Source of the DNA: Candidatus Obscuribacter sp.
Lineage (GTDB): Bacteria; Cyanobacteriota; Vampirovibrionia; Obscuribacterales; Obscuribacteraceae
NCBI GenBank assembly: GCA_021772095.1
Contig: JADYXR010000068.1
Coordinates: 1 to 55,514 of the forward strand
DNA length: 55,514 bases
Direction: 5' to 3'
Shown piece after piece: positions 17,961-26,576 of this stretch (the stretch's first letter is position 1; every line of letters starts with the position of its first letter). The position numbers and the translations under genes were made by a program. The notes beneath the pieces are model-generated. The model made no database searches and was not told the origin of the DNA. It saw only the letters and a program-made list of their open reading frames with translations.

Positions 17961-18098
17961 CTAGAAGATGACGTGCGCGAGATAGCCAATCACCGTCAGC
18001 GCGATAATGCCGCCGATGATTTTCATTGCATGCTTGCCGAAGACCTTCCGGGCTGCGACAGCAATCGATCCGATGACGAACATGATAAACAGGCACAT
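17961..18098 (-). CDS. 45-residue two-helix membrane protein
   Basis: A short open frame with two clear hydrophobic segments, CLFIMFVIGSIAVAA and IIGGIIALTVIGYLAHVIF, separated by a basic loop (RKVFGKHAMK). The hairpin topology resembles small pilin-like or stress-linked membrane peptides, but no family is certain. The ribosome site is weak (GAAAG). Support comes from the hydrophobic pattern and a hairpin downstream. Confidence 0.5.
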   Translation of the reverse strand: MCLFIMFVIGSIAVAARKVFGKHAMKIIGGIIALTVIGYLAHVIF

Positions 18099-18314
18099 AG
18101 AATTTGGCTTTCGTTGTTAGGTGTAAATCCATCGCTGCAACACGTTCCAGAGTGGATGCCGTCTTGCCGCGATAGTGTTCGAACAATTCCGATTGTTCAG
18201 AGCTGGTGTGGAACTCCCGAAACTGCATTGAAACCTGATTCAGCCGGCTAACTCAAAACACGAAGCTTCTCAAACAGCGGCGGAACCGGTGTTATGCGAA
18301 CAGCGGAGGATCCG

Positions 18315-18542
18315 ATGTTTAGCAGCTTGGGGAATCTTGTCAGTTATTTGCTGATGGGCTTCTTTGAAAAGTTGTTAGGGAGAGGAGGACTAAAACTATC
18401 AAGATGCCAAGTGATAACTCAAATTAGTTTCTATGTAGTCATAGGCGCAGGAGAGCTAGCGCAAAGGCAGGTTCAGGTCCAGCGGAAAGTGATCGAAATC
18501 AGGCGCTGGCAATTGATTTCGGCAACCACATCACGGGCTTAG
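18315..18542 (+). CDS. possible small protein
   Basis: 75 residues from an ATG at 18315, six bases after GGAGG, an excellent ribosome site. The N-terminus is amphipathic (MFSSLGNLVSYLLMGFFEKLL) and resembles a membrane-binding helix. The rest is mixed and basic, with no recognisable family. The gene is isolated and could be chance. Confidence 0.4.
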   Translation: MFSSLGNLVSYLLMGFFEKLLGRGGLKLSRCQVITQISFYVVIGAGELAQRQVQVQRKVIEIRRWQLISATTSRA

Positions 18543-18689
18543 GTCATCGCCACCTAGCTCACCTCACGCGAGCGCTGAGTTGCGATATTCATAATTACTC
18601 AGTCTTTCTGGAAATTTTGAACAAGCCAAGATTCAGACTCGCGCCAAAAGATCGAGTAAAATTAGCGCATTCATTTTGAGGTGTGTTCG

Positions 18690-19277
18690 ATGGTTTTGAC
18701 TTATTCGACGATGCTTTCGCTGGGCACAAAAGCGCCCGAGTTCGCGCTCAAAGATGTTGTGAGCGGAAAGGAAATTTCCAACGCGACATTCGCGGACAAA
18801 AAACTGATGCTTGTGATGTTCATGTGCAAACACTGCCCTTATGTTGTGCATATTGAAACCGCGCTCGCTCAATTCTCCGCCGACTACCAGAGCAAAGACA
18901 TAGGCATCGTGGGCATCTCCAGCAACGACGCCGAAAACTATCAAGAAGATTCGCCGGAAAAATTGAAGGAATACGCAGAGCGTTTGAACTTTAAATTCCC
19001 ATTGTTGTTTGACGAAACACAAGATGTCGCAAAGCGCTATACCGCCGCATGCACACCTGATTTCTTCCTGTTCGATTCAGAACGAAAACTAGTCTATCGT
19101 GGACAGTTCGATGAGAGTCGCAGAGGAAATACTGAACCAATTGATGGCAAAGACCTCAGAGCTGCAGTTGACGCGGCGCTAGCCGGGAAGCCAGTTCCAG
19201 AAGAGCAGAAGCCGAGCACCGGCTGCAACATCAAGTGGAAACCAGGCAACGAGCCACCGTATTTCGGCGTTCAATAA
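18690..19277 (+). CDS. thioredoxin-like AhpC/TSA-type redox protein
   Basis: 195 residues; the ATG at 18690 follows GAGG, and an upstream in-frame GTG is less likely. The N-terminal part matches the peroxiredoxin/ResA-like fold (LGTKAPEFALKDVVSG). The redox centre is a vicinal CKHC motif in MFMCKHCPYV. There is a cis-Pro-type CTPDFFLFDSERKLVYRG region. No signal peptide is present, so it is probably cytoplasmic. Likely roles are thiol-disulfide exchange or peroxide reduction. The C-terminal TGCNIKWKPGNEP tail is typical of a thioredoxin subfamily in several phyla. Confidence 0.9.
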   Translation: MVLTYSTMLSLGTKAPEFALKDVVSGKEISNATFADKKLMLVMFMCKHCPYVVHIETALAQFSADYQSKDIGIVGISSNDAENYQEDSPEKLKEYAERLNFKFPLLFDETQDVAKRYTAACTPDFFLFDSERKLVYRGQFDESRRGNTEPIDGKDLRAAVDAALAGKPVPEEQKPSTGCNIKWKPGNEPPYFGVQ

Positions 19278-19329
19278 GCAACGGTTTCACATCTCATACC
19301 CCCGCACGAACTCCTCTGTAAACGAGGCG

Positions 19330-19575
19330 CCGCCTTGTGTTCATTGACACGCCGGTGACACTGATGTTCCAAGCCGGCGGCGCTGAAGTTCCAAACCAGC
19401 AACGCCGGACGTTCTATACCAGCAGCACCGGAAGTTCAAACCAGCGGCACCCGATGTTCAAACCAGCGGCACCGGAAGTTCAAACCGACGGCGCTGCTTA
19501 TGTTACACGGCCGCTGCAGTTCCACGATGGCGGCCGCTTTAGCTCCAGGTCGGCGGGCGGAAGTTCCAGGTCGTC
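19330..19575 (-). repeat. tandem array of 22-23 bp GGTGCCGCTGGTTTGAACTTCC-like units
   Basis: On the minus strand at least six units of about 22-23 bases follow one another. Each has GGTGCYGCTGGTTTG followed by AAC(T/A)TCC or variants. Further degenerate units continue toward 19575. Stop codons interrupt all frames, so it is noncoding. It lies directly downstream of element B in that element's reading direction. Confidence 0.7.
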
Positions 19576-19621
19576 AATGAAACATCGCCTTCGAATTAGC
19601 GCAGACTTTGCCACCACACCT

Positions 19622-19646
19622 GGTGCTTACTGTACATCCTAGTATA
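19622..19646 (-). promoter_or_regulatory. TATACTA-N9-GTAAGCACC element B
   Basis: On the minus strand TATACTA (19646-19640) then nine bases then GTAAGCACC (19630-19622), followed by CACC-N6-GGTG. It is preceded by TGC, making an extended -10 (TGCTATACT). It starts 12 bases after the terminator hairpin of the minus-strand operon and reads into the tandem repeat array. Confidence 0.65.
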
Positions 19647-19654
19647 GCAACCGC

Positions 19655-19698
19655 AAAACACATAAAGCCAGAAGACTCGGGAGTCTTCGGCTTATGTG
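19655..19698 (-). terminator. intrinsic terminator of the TerC-to-Ala/Pro-protein operon
   Basis: A long stem: CACATAAGCC pairs with the GGC(T)TTATGTG arm, and the core GAAGACTC..GAGTCTTC adds eight pairs. TTTT follows on the minus strand. It ends the operon whose last gene stops at 19785. Confidence 0.75.
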
Positions 19699-19734
19699 GA
19701 TTCATCCAACGACAACATGAGTCGGTGCGCCCTT

Positions 19735-19769
19735 CGCCAGGAAAGACGCACCGACCTGGTGAGTTTGTT
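19735..19769. other. hairpin near the operon 3' end
   Basis: GTCGGTGCG and CGCACCGAC pair across a loop of about 17 bases, between the last gene and the terminator at 19655-19698. It may protect the messenger 3' end. Confidence 0.45.
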
Positions 19770-19784
19770 GTCGATTGAGATAAA

Positions 19785-20294
19785 TCAGCCGCCGGTGGCG
19801 TCGCCGTCGGCGGGGGGCGTTTCGGCAGTGTCAGCCGCGGGTGCATCGTCGGCGAGGGCCGTTTCGGCAGCGTCAGCCGAGGGTGCGCCGTCGGCAGGGG
19901 CAGTTGCGGATGCATCGGTTGCGGGTGCGCCTTCCGCCGGCTTGTCGGCAGGCAGGTTGGCGTGAACGAGCGCGAGCATCCCGGCGATTTCGGTTCCTTC
20001 GAGACCGAGTTCCGTGAGGGACTCGAGCGCGATGTCGACGTAGCCGGTGCACTTGCCGAAGTCACCTTCCTTCATGGCGGCAAATGCCAGGTTGCCGAGA
20101 ATGGCAGCCTTAGCGAGTTCCACCTGGATGAGGGCGCTTGTAAGAGCATCGCTGCCCGCGATCAGCTGACCGCGTTCGATCATCGGAATTGCGCGATTGA
20201 CGTCGCGCGGGATACGCCCGAGAGCGTGAATCAGCCCGGCGAAGCCGCTCATTCCGAGCGTCAACGACTTGCGAGGCGTTGCTGGTTTATTCAT
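19785..20294 (-). CDS. helical protein with Ala/Pro/Asp-rich repetitive tail
   Basis: 169 residues from the ATG at 20292-20294, behind AAGGAG; an upstream in-frame start lacks a site. Residues 1-110 are helical and soluble, with a repeating pattern that could be a TPR-like or helical-hairpin fold. The last 50 or so residues are low-complexity Ala/Pro/Thr/Asp with imperfect repeats (APADGAPSAD, ALADDAPAAD). Similar tails end the icd product and the truncated protein at the window edge. Function unknown. Confidence 0.75.
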   Translation of the reverse strand: MNKPATPRKSLTLGMSGFAGLIHALGRIPRDVNRAIPMIERGQLIAGSDALTSALIQVELAKAAILGNLAFAAMKEGDFGKCTGYVDIALESLTELGLEGTEIAGMLALVHANLPADKPAEGAPATDASATAPADGAPSADAAETALADDAPAADTAETPPADGDATGG

Positions 20295-20433
20295 CGAATA
20301 CTCCTTCGTTTTGAAGATTAAAGAGACAGGCAAGGCTCTTCATGAGCCTCACCAGGGATGTTGATACGCGACCTTATGGTCAGTCGTTTCCGATCGATTC
20401 AGATGCGACTTAGACGCACAGCTCGGCCGCTCG

Positions 20434-21921
20434 TCAGACTGCTTCCGCGACGATAATTGCAGTGGTGTCCGGGTAAGGCAGAACCTCGCCAGGTTTGCCA
20501 CCATCATCGGCGTGCAGCCAAACGTGGTTGCTGTAGCGGTTGTCGGCAATCCAGGGATTGAGATAGCTGCGGCATTCGCGCATGCGATAGCCTTGCTTCT
20601 CAAACTCCGTCTGCCACTCGTCGAGCGTGAAGACGCCGAACTCCTCGTTGACTTCCATGTCCCAGTTGGCCAGGTAGTCCTTCTTCGAGAGGAACTCATT
20701 GGCGCCGTGCATGTCGAGGTAGAACCAGGTCACATCACCGATTTTGCGTTCCGCGAATTCGACGCCGGGAGCGTCCGACTTGTTCTTGAACTCACGAGCG
20801 AACTTGCGGAATCGGGCTTCCGACTCCTCGTCGCAGCGCATCCAGACCTTGCCTTGAAACTTGGGCTTGATACCGTCGCGGATGATGACGCGTCCACCCA
20901 GCTCCAGTTCCTTGCGAGAGTTGGCGAGCGCGAGGCGCACCTGCTCTCGGTCGTAGCCGTTGTAGGAGTAGACTTCGTGCATCACCGACGAGAGGATGAT
21001 GGTCGACACCGTCCCAGTGCGGAAGCGCTGGTGGATGATGTTACCGCGCACGATCGAGACATTGTGGTTGGGGAAGAACTGCCCTTCCGACGTGCGCAGC
21101 AATTCGCTGGACAGGTCCATGCCGACAATCTCGGACTCGGGGAAGAGCGTCGAGAGGTGAATCAGCAGCGAGCCAGTGCCACAGCCCTTGTCGACGATGC
21201 GACCGGGGCGGATGTGCGTGCAGATGTCCTCGATCTTGACGCTCAGGCTGGCATCCATGCCGGCGCTGTAGACCTTGAAGTCGCGACCGTGCGAGAGTTC
21301 GCCGTCGTCGGTGAGCAGCACGTCCTCGAAGAGGTCGTGAATCACCTTGACCAGATCGCATTTTTCGAACAGTGCGATGGTGGCGTCGCTGGCGATGTCC
21401 TTCCAGTCGCTGCCCGTGCGAATGGCGGCGTGCAGGTCGGCAGGCATCGTGCCATCGGGCGACGGAATGTGGCTCTTGAAGCCATGCTTGCCGAACAGCC
21501 CAAGCACGTCCGGGTTGGAGGAAACCAGGACAGTGGTCTCGGGATCGAGAATCGTGGCGCCTGCGCTCTCGTCTTTGACGACAGCCTTCATGTGTTCGAC
21601 CCAGACGGTCGAGTCGCTGATGTCGGAGACGCCGTGGATTTCGTAGGGGCGCTCGAGCTTGAGAGCGAGCCCTTCGACGACTTCGCGGCGTTCTTCCAGC
21701 GTCAGCGGATGACGCTTGGTGCGCGACTGTTCGCATGCGGTGATGACAAAGACGAGCTTCCCGCCACCGGCTTCAGCGAGCACATCCTTGAGCGCTTGCT
21801 CCTGATCGCGCGTGACACCATGCCAACGCCCCACGAAAAGCAGCACAGTGGCCGTCTCATCGCGGTTTGAATCGCCGGCTTCGTGGGCCGGTTCATTGAG
21901 AGTTTTGGTTTGATGAGACAT
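20434..21921 (-). CDS. NMNAT-like nucleotidyltransferase fused to a SAM methyltransferase
   Basis: 495 residues, with AAAGGA before the ATG. Residues about 20-190 match the NMN adenylyltransferase layout: a SRTKRHPLTLEERREVV stretch like the family's NPFT-x-x-ER motif, then VLVSSNPDVLGLFGKHG and IRTGSDWKDIASDA. The HxGH motif of the active site is degenerate (GRWHGVTRDQ), so catalysis is doubtful. Residues about 230-400 are a class I methyltransferase with motif I VDKGCGTGSLL and acidic IVGMDLSSELL. The fusion is unusual. It sits in an operon with a DEDDh exonuclease, suggesting nucleic acid or nucleotide substrates. A possible -10 (TATACT) lies about 108 bases upstream of the start. Confidence 0.82.
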   Translation of the reverse strand: MSHQTKTLNEPAHEAGDSNRDETATVLLFVGRWHGVTRDQEQALKDVLAEAGGGKLVFVITACEQSRTKRHPLTLEERREVVEGLALKLERPYEIHGVSDISDSTVWVEHMKAVVKDESAGATILDPETTVLVSSNPDVLGLFGKHGFKSHIPSPDGTMPADLHAAIRTGSDWKDIASDATIALFEKCDLVKVIHDLFEDVLLTDDGELSHGRDFKVYSAGMDASLSVKIEDICTHIRPGRIVDKGCGTGSLLIHLSTLFPESEIVGMDLSSELLRTSEGQFFPNHNVSIVRGNIIHQRFRTGTVSTIILSSVMHEVYSYNGYDREQVRLALANSRKELELGGRVIIRDGIKPKFQGKVWMRCDEESEARFRKFAREFKNKSDAPGVEFAERKIGDVTWFYLDMHGANEFLSKKDYLANWDMEVNEEFGVFTLDEWQTEFEKQGYRMRECRSYLNPWIADNRYSNHVWLHADDGGKPGEVLPYPDTTAIIVAEAV

Positions 21922-22054
21922 GAATTCGTGTCCTTTCGTTTTGAATTAAATAAACAGGCACCTGACCAGTTCCAAACAATCGACTGCTGGAACGGGCAAC
22001 GCGCGAGCGTGCCGTCAGATGCACTTGGTAGTATAACTCCGCCGCCAACCTGTT

Positions 22055-22627
22055 TCAGAGGCTGCCAGCGAGCTCAATCCTGCCCTTCGTCGCCACCGCG
22101 AGGAAGAGTCGCGCGATGTTGCGCGAGTCGTCTTTGCCGCTGTGGAGAGCACCCTCGAATTCAAGCTTGAAGAGGGCGAGTTTTTCGGGCAGGCTCAAAT
22201 TGCGCAGTTCTCCTGTGAGAACCGCAATCATTGTGGACACGTTGAAGTAGCCGCTGCCGAACGGGCAGGGCAGTCCCATCAACTGGCATTGATCCCGAAC
22301 CGCGTCCAGCTCTTTATCAGAGTCGGTGACCACGGTTCTGTTCTTGCCGCCATGCTTGCCTTCGATGCGCCTGAGCGCTTCGGCAAACGACATTCCTTGA
22401 CGCTTCAGCTTCGCTTCCGTCCAGCCAGTCAGCTCCGTGCAATACGGGCTGATTGTCGACATGGTCGGGATGATTGGGAAGCTGAACGATTGCACAATCG
22501 TGAGCTTCGAGAGATCGACGGTGGTGAGACCGAATTCGATAATCTCTTTGCGCTCGCCGGCGGGGAATGAGTCGTTCGGATAGCAGGACAGCTCGAGGTC
22601 CAGCACGTTGAGAATGTTTGATTTCAT
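22055..22627 (-). CDS. DEDDh-family 3'-5' exonuclease
   Basis: 190 residues, with a perfect AAGGAGG ahead of the ATG. ExoI motif DLELS gives D10 and E12; the middle region has an acidic ExoII candidate near TDSDKELDAV. ExoIII is LHSGKDDSRNIARL, with the His and Asp of the DEDDh type. It is shorter than DnaQ and closest in layout to RNase T and ERI1-like RNA exonucleases. Substrate preference cannot be read. It is cotranscribed with the NMNAT-like-methyltransferase gene downstream and a membrane protein upstream. Confidence 0.88.
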   Translation of the reverse strand: MKSNILNVLDLELSCYPNDSFPAGERKEIIEFGLTTVDLSKLTIVQSFSFPIIPTMSTISPYCTELTGWTEAKLKRQGMSFAEALRRIEGKHGGKNRTVVTDSDKELDAVRDQCQLMGLPCPFGSGYFNVSTMIAVLTGELRNLSLPEKLALFKLEFEGALHSGKDDSRNIARLFLAVATKGRIELAGSL

Positions 22628-22644
22628 TGCTAGCCTCCTTTTGG

Positions 22645-22670
22645 TTGACGGCAGCGAGCCGTCGGGTTGA
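22645..22670. other. intercistronic hairpin in TerC operon
   Basis: GACGGC and GCCGTC pair around a five-base loop between the exonuclease and membrane protein genes. No T-run follows. It may stabilise the messenger. Confidence 0.4.
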
Positions 22671-22700
22671 GCCGTCCTGCTATTTAAGCAGGTCCAGCTG

Positions 22701-23171
22701 TTACAGGGGAAACAACAGCAGCCAGGCGACTGCGTAGATAAACACAGGCAAGCTTGCCACACTGACCGGCAGTGCGATCAGAAGCGCGGTGGCGACGGCG
22801 ACGGCGATGCCCACCAGAAGCGAGATGCCGAGGAACTTCATGTCGACCTTGTCCCAGAGCAGCATCTGGTCGTCGCGGCGCTTGAGCAGCCGGTAGACAG
22901 ACCAGGCCGCTGAGATGCCGACTACCAGCGTAAGAGCGGGCAAGGCAGCGGCCGAGAAGCCGGTGCCGATTGCGACGCCGAGGGCGGTGTTGAAGCCGGC
23001 GAACAGAATCTGTTCTTCGCGCACGAAGCGATCACGCTTGGTCAGGTGCTCGGTGTAGGCATCGATTGACTCGAAGTCCATCGACGAGCTGGCGGGGTGC
23101 AAGCGGCTGAGAATCATGCTGGCGAAGATCGTGAGAACGACAACGCAACCAAGAGCGACGAGGTATTCCAT
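22701..23171 (-). CDS. membrane protein of unknown function
   Basis: 156 residues from the ATG at 23169-23171, behind AAAGGA. There are four hydrophobic segments: YLVALGCVVVLTIFASMIL, ALPALTLVVGISAAWSVY, FLGISLLVGIAVAVATALLIAL and VFIYAVAWLLLF. A soluble charged loop (about 25-60) contains RHDRF-like basic residues. No family is recognised. It is cotranscribed with TerC and the exonuclease. Confidence 0.75.
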   Translation of the reverse strand: MEYLVALGCVVVLTIFASMILSRLHPASSSMDFESIDAYTEHLTKRDRFVREEQILFAGFNTALGVAIGTGFSAAALPALTLVVGISAAWSVYRLLKRRDDQMLLWDKVDMKFLGISLLVGIAVAVATALLIALPVSVASLPVFIYAVAWLLLFPL

Positions 23172-23346
23172 TTTTTCAGAAATCCTTTCGGGGAGCGAGC
23201 GCTCCCGGAGATGTGAATGTTGAACTCGACCAATCAGCCGGCACCACCACAGACGGCAATGCAGTGGCCAGGCGGGTTTAACCCAACCAGGACAGCGCAT
23301 CTATCTGCATCGTATGTGGTGCCGGCGACTGTTCGTCCGAAAACGA

Positions 23347-24081
23347 CTACTTGTCTTTCTTTCGACGCTCTTCGATGGCGCGGATGCGAGCATTGAGCAT
23401 CTCGACGCCAAATGCAAAGGCCATCGCGAAGTAGATGTAACCCTTCGAGATGTGCTGGCCAATACCCTCGCCGACGAGAACGACACCGATAAGAAGCAGG
23501 AACGAGAGGGCGAGCATCTTCATGGTCGGATGCTTGGACACGTAGTTGCTCACCGGCGTGGCAGCAGCCATCATGATCGCCACTGATATGACGACCGCAG
23601 CAATCATCACGGGCAACTGGTCGACGAGACCAACTGCAGTGATGACGGAGTCGAGCGAGAACACGATATCGAGAACCATGATCTGCCCGATCGTAGCGGC
23701 AAAACCGACTTGACGTCGAGCCAGAAGCTCTTCTTCTTCGTTGCCTTCAATCTTCTCGTGAATTTCCTTGACGCTCTTCCAGAGCAGGAACAAACCACCT
23801 GTAACCAAAATCAAATCTCGCCCAGAAAGAGCATGATCGATAATCGGTAGGGTCAAGAAGGGCTGCGTTAGTGACATTACCCACGACAACGAAAACAACA
23901 GCATGATCCGAGTCACCATCGCACCAAGCAGTCCGAGGCGACGCGCCTTGGCTTGCTGATTCTCGGGCAGTTTTCCTGCCAGGATGCTGATAAAGATGAT
24001 GTTATCAATGCCCAGAACAATCTCGAGCACTGTGAGCGTGAGAAACCCAGCCCACATGTTCGGATCGGTTAGAAATTCCAT
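23347..24081 (-). CDS. TerC-family integral membrane protein
   Basis: 244 residues from the ATG at 24079-24081, six bases after GGAG; a start four codons earlier has no site. The family signature is present: LEIVLGIDNIIFISIL in the first helices and MVLDIVFSLDSVITAVGL in a later one, with paired Asp residues in membrane helices. At least seven membrane helices are visible. TerC proteins are linked to tellurite resistance and, in MeeF/Alx relatives, to manganese export to secreted proteins. The gene heads the operon. The other Ter genes (terB, terD, terZ) are absent, so a metal-export role is more likely than a Ter complex. Confidence 0.94.
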   Translation of the reverse strand: MEFLTDPNMWAGFLTLTVLEIVLGIDNIIFISILAGKLPENQQAKARRLGLLGAMVTRIMLLFSLSWVMSLTQPFLTLPIIDHALSGRDLILVTGGLFLLWKSVKEIHEKIEGNEEEELLARRQVGFAATIGQIMVLDIVFSLDSVITAVGLVDQLPVMIAAVVISVAIMMAAATPVSNYVSKHPTMKMLALSFLLLIGVVLVGEGIGQHISKGYIYFAMAFAFGVEMLNARIRAIEERRKKDK

Positions 24082-24093
24082 CGAAATCTCCAT

Positions 24094-24661
24094 TTTGTCA
24101 GAGGCAAATCGCCAGGGGCGACCGCCTTTCGTGTTTCAAATGCGTCTGGATCACCAGGCGCAGTTCCACAACAAAGTAGCACGTAAGAAAGTCCGGTGTG
24201 CTGAGCCGGTCACGAATTTGAGGCATCTGAGCGAACTTCGACCAGCCGTGAGTGCGGTTAGTCGTTGGTTTAGTTCATGAATGGAAAAGAAGTTTAGTTA
24301 GTCAGAGGCATCATAGTTCGCGGAGGAAAATAGTACGTTTACTTTCGGCTTCCCAAGTACTTGCTTACAACCTAAAGTTACGCTGTATTGGCTAAAAATA
24401 AACCAGTTCAAGTTCTGTAAAAAATATTCAAATACTGATTCCTGGTCGATCGTAGCTGTAATAAGCTCATGATCTTATCCAGATACATTAGCGAAAACAA
24501 AGGTTGCCAAAGGCTAGCGCAACTAGCTCACCTGATAGAAAAAGCAGTTCTATTGAGCTAAACTGAACGTCTGGTTGGCAGCCGAAACGCCCATGCCGAA
24601 CGTATTTCGAAACCGTTAGCGAACAGCAAACCGGTTTCAACCTCGCACAAGGATCTATTCT
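24094..24661. other. gene-free stretch between TerC and hisS
   Basis: About 570 bases between divergent genes. AT-rich tracts around 24340-24450 may hold promoters for both directions, but I cannot name one. No yybP-ykoY-type manganese riboswitch structure is recognisable upstream of TerC by eye. Confidence 0.4.
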
Positions 24662-25999
24662 ATGTCCACATTCACACCGTTAAGAGCAAAACCACCCCGC
24701 GGCATGCGCGATCTTCTCCCTGAAGAAACCGCTCTTCGTGATTGGGCAACTGGTGTAATTCTAGAGACGTACAAAACGTTCGGATTCACGCGAATTGAAA
24801 CGCCGGCAGTAGAGAGCATTGAGCTATTGAAACGCGGCGACGGCGGAGAAAATCTCGCCTTAATTTACGAAATTTTGAAGCGGGGAGAGAAGCTGGAAAA
24901 GGCGCTGGCTGACACCGCCAATAGTGGCACACCGGAATTCAAAGATTCTCTCAGCGATCTGGGATTGAGATTCGACCTGACTGTTCCTCTTGCCAGATTT
25001 TATGCCAATAACAACGCGGCGATACCAAACCCATTCAAATCTATACAAGTAGGTTCCGTCTGGCGGGCCGAGAGCCCGCAAGCCGGACGCTTCCGCCAGT
25101 TCACCCAGTGTGACATCGATATCATGGGCGTCAAAGGCGTGTTCGCGGAACTCGATCTGCTGGAAGCGACAGCATCGGCACTTTTAAACCTTGGCTTCGA
25201 AAAATTCGTAATCCGAATCAACGATCGACGAATATTATCGGAACTGGCTTTGCACTGCAATTTCGACAGCACTCGACTGGACAGTGTGTTCATCGCCGTC
25301 GACAAACTGGACAAAATCGGTTTAGATGGCATCGCTAGCGAACTGCGCTCCAACGGGCATCCCGACGCAGCAGTGGATAAACTTCTCGAGATATTTAAAC
25401 CAATTCAACCGGTACTGGCCGACACCACCCTCAGTGGCATCGCCCAGTTCAAAAAAATCGCCGAAATGTTGCCGACCTTCTCATCGCCTGACGCAGTCGA
25501 TGAACTGAACCAACTTATAGAAGCAATCGACGGCGCCAGCGCAGGCAAATACAACATCGCATTCGATCCGACTCTAGTTCGCGGAATGGGCTACTACACT
25601 GGTCCCATCTTCGAAGTCAGCGTCCCCGGATTGTCCTATTCCGTCGCCGGCGGCGGACGCTATGACAAAATGATCGAAAAATTCATCGGACGCGAAGTGC
25701 CTGCATGTGGCTTTTCGATTGGTTTTGAACGGATCATTTCTGTTTTGGAAGAAAAGAAATTCAAACCACCAGTCAAGTTTCAAAAACTAGCATTCATCTA
25801 CGATCCTCAGCGCGACAAGCTCAAGGACGTTTTCAAAGCTTCTAAAAAACTGCGCACCGAATCGGTTGCCGTTTCCCTGACTCCGAAAAAGAAGGACATG
25901 AAGAAACAGATCGACCAGCTTGGAGAGCAGGGTTACAGCTCCTTTGTGGTCTTCAAAGGCGACCCGGACAATGTCGAAGTCAAATCGATTTCAACTTAA
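24662..25999 (+). CDS. hisS: histidyl-tRNA synthetase
   Basis: 445 residues, with AAGGA eight bases before the ATG. Class II signatures are clear: PRGMRDLLPEE at the start, LRFDLTVPLARF, motif 2 GRFRQFTQCDID, histidine-A motif GGGRYDKMI and motif 3 ACGFSIGFERII. A short C-terminal anticodon-binding domain (about 360-445) completes it. The enzyme charges tRNA-His with histidine in the cytoplasm. The length and motifs are full, so it should be active. It is convergent with the membrane protein starting at 26576. Confidence 0.97.
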   Translation: MSTFTPLRAKPPRGMRDLLPEETALRDWATGVILETYKTFGFTRIETPAVESIELLKRGDGGENLALIYEILKRGEKLEKALADTANSGTPEFKDSLSDLGLRFDLTVPLARFYANNNAAIPNPFKSIQVGSVWRAESPQAGRFRQFTQCDIDIMGVKGVFAELDLLEATASALLNLGFEKFVIRINDRRILSELALHCNFDSTRLDSVFIAVDKLDKIGLDGIASELRSNGHPDAAVDKLLEIFKPIQPVLADTTLSGIAQFKKIAEMLPTFSSPDAVDELNQLIEAIDGASAGKYNIAFDPTLVRGMGYYTGPIFEVSVPGLSYSVAGGGRYDKMIEKFIGREVPACGFSIGFERIISVLEEKKFKPPVKFQKLAFIYDPQRDKLKDVFKASKKLRTESVAVSLTPKKKDMKKQIDQLGEQGYSSFVVFKGDPDNVEVKSIST

Positions 26000-26006
26000 G
26001 CTCAAA

Positions 26007-26576
26007 TCAGTGCCACCAAGGATGATGGCTGGTTTGCGCGTAAATCAATATACCGCCGACAGCACCGAAACACGCACCGATGATTGAGCCCAGCCACCAT
26101 TTGTCGCCCATGGTTTGCAGCAACAACCCGCCGGCCATGCCGAGAATAAGGGCGCACGATCCGATCACGAAAGACACCAAAATATCGCCGTGCATATTGA
26201 ACGCACGCGCCACCATCATTAGTGTCGCTAAACCGCCACCGACAAACATCAACAATGCCATCGTCGAAAGTACAGCACCGGCACCGAACTCTTTTTGCGA
26301 TTTAGGAACATAGACCTCGCGCCCGGTGACCGGATGAGTGTATGTTTCAGTCGGCGCATGCAGCCCGGGAGTGGAGTCAGAAAGCTGCAGAAGCAGTTCT
26401 TCCACCTGCTCCTCGGCTAATGGTTCGCAGACTTCTATCTCTCGCACAGACCTTTGTCCAGCTACGGTCGGCTCTGCCTGTTCGACAGAGGGCACGTTTA
26501 TGTCGAACGCGGAAGCTGCCGCATCGCCGCTTGCGCTCGAACCTGACTTTGGATTATCTCCATCGGATTTTGTCAT
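26007..26576 (-). CDS. membrane protein of unknown function
   Basis: 189 residues. The N-terminal half is soluble, acidic and Ser/Glu-rich, containing HPVTGREVYVPKSQKEFG. Three membrane helices follow: AVLSTMALLMFVGGGLATLMMVA, ILVSFVIGSCALILGMAGGLLL and LGSIIGACFGAVGGILIYA. The ribosome site is weak. No family is recognised. It converges on hisS, with eight bases between their stop codons. Confidence 0.7.
   Translation of the reverse strand: MTKSDGDNPKSGSSASGDAAASAFDINVPSVEQAEPTVAGQRSVREIEVCEPLAEEQVEELLLQLSDSTPGLHAPTETYTHPVTGREVYVPKSQKEFGAGAVLSTMALLMFVGGGLATLMMVARAFNMHGDILVSFVIGSCALILGMAGGLLLQTMGDKWWLGSIIGACFGAVGGILIYAQTSHHPWWH

Noticed and set aside
19330..19575. CRISPR array
   Set aside because: Units run head to tail without unique spacers, and no cas gene is present in the window.
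22029..22035. TATACTA at 108 bases upstream of the NMNAT-like fusion gene as another copy of the element
   Set aside because: The second half is absent and no operon-end hairpin precedes it, so a plain -10 box is more likely.
23347..24081. Tellurite-resistance (ter) operon
   Set aside because: Only TerC is present; terB, terD and related genes are missing, and TerC alone is common in metal-export contexts.
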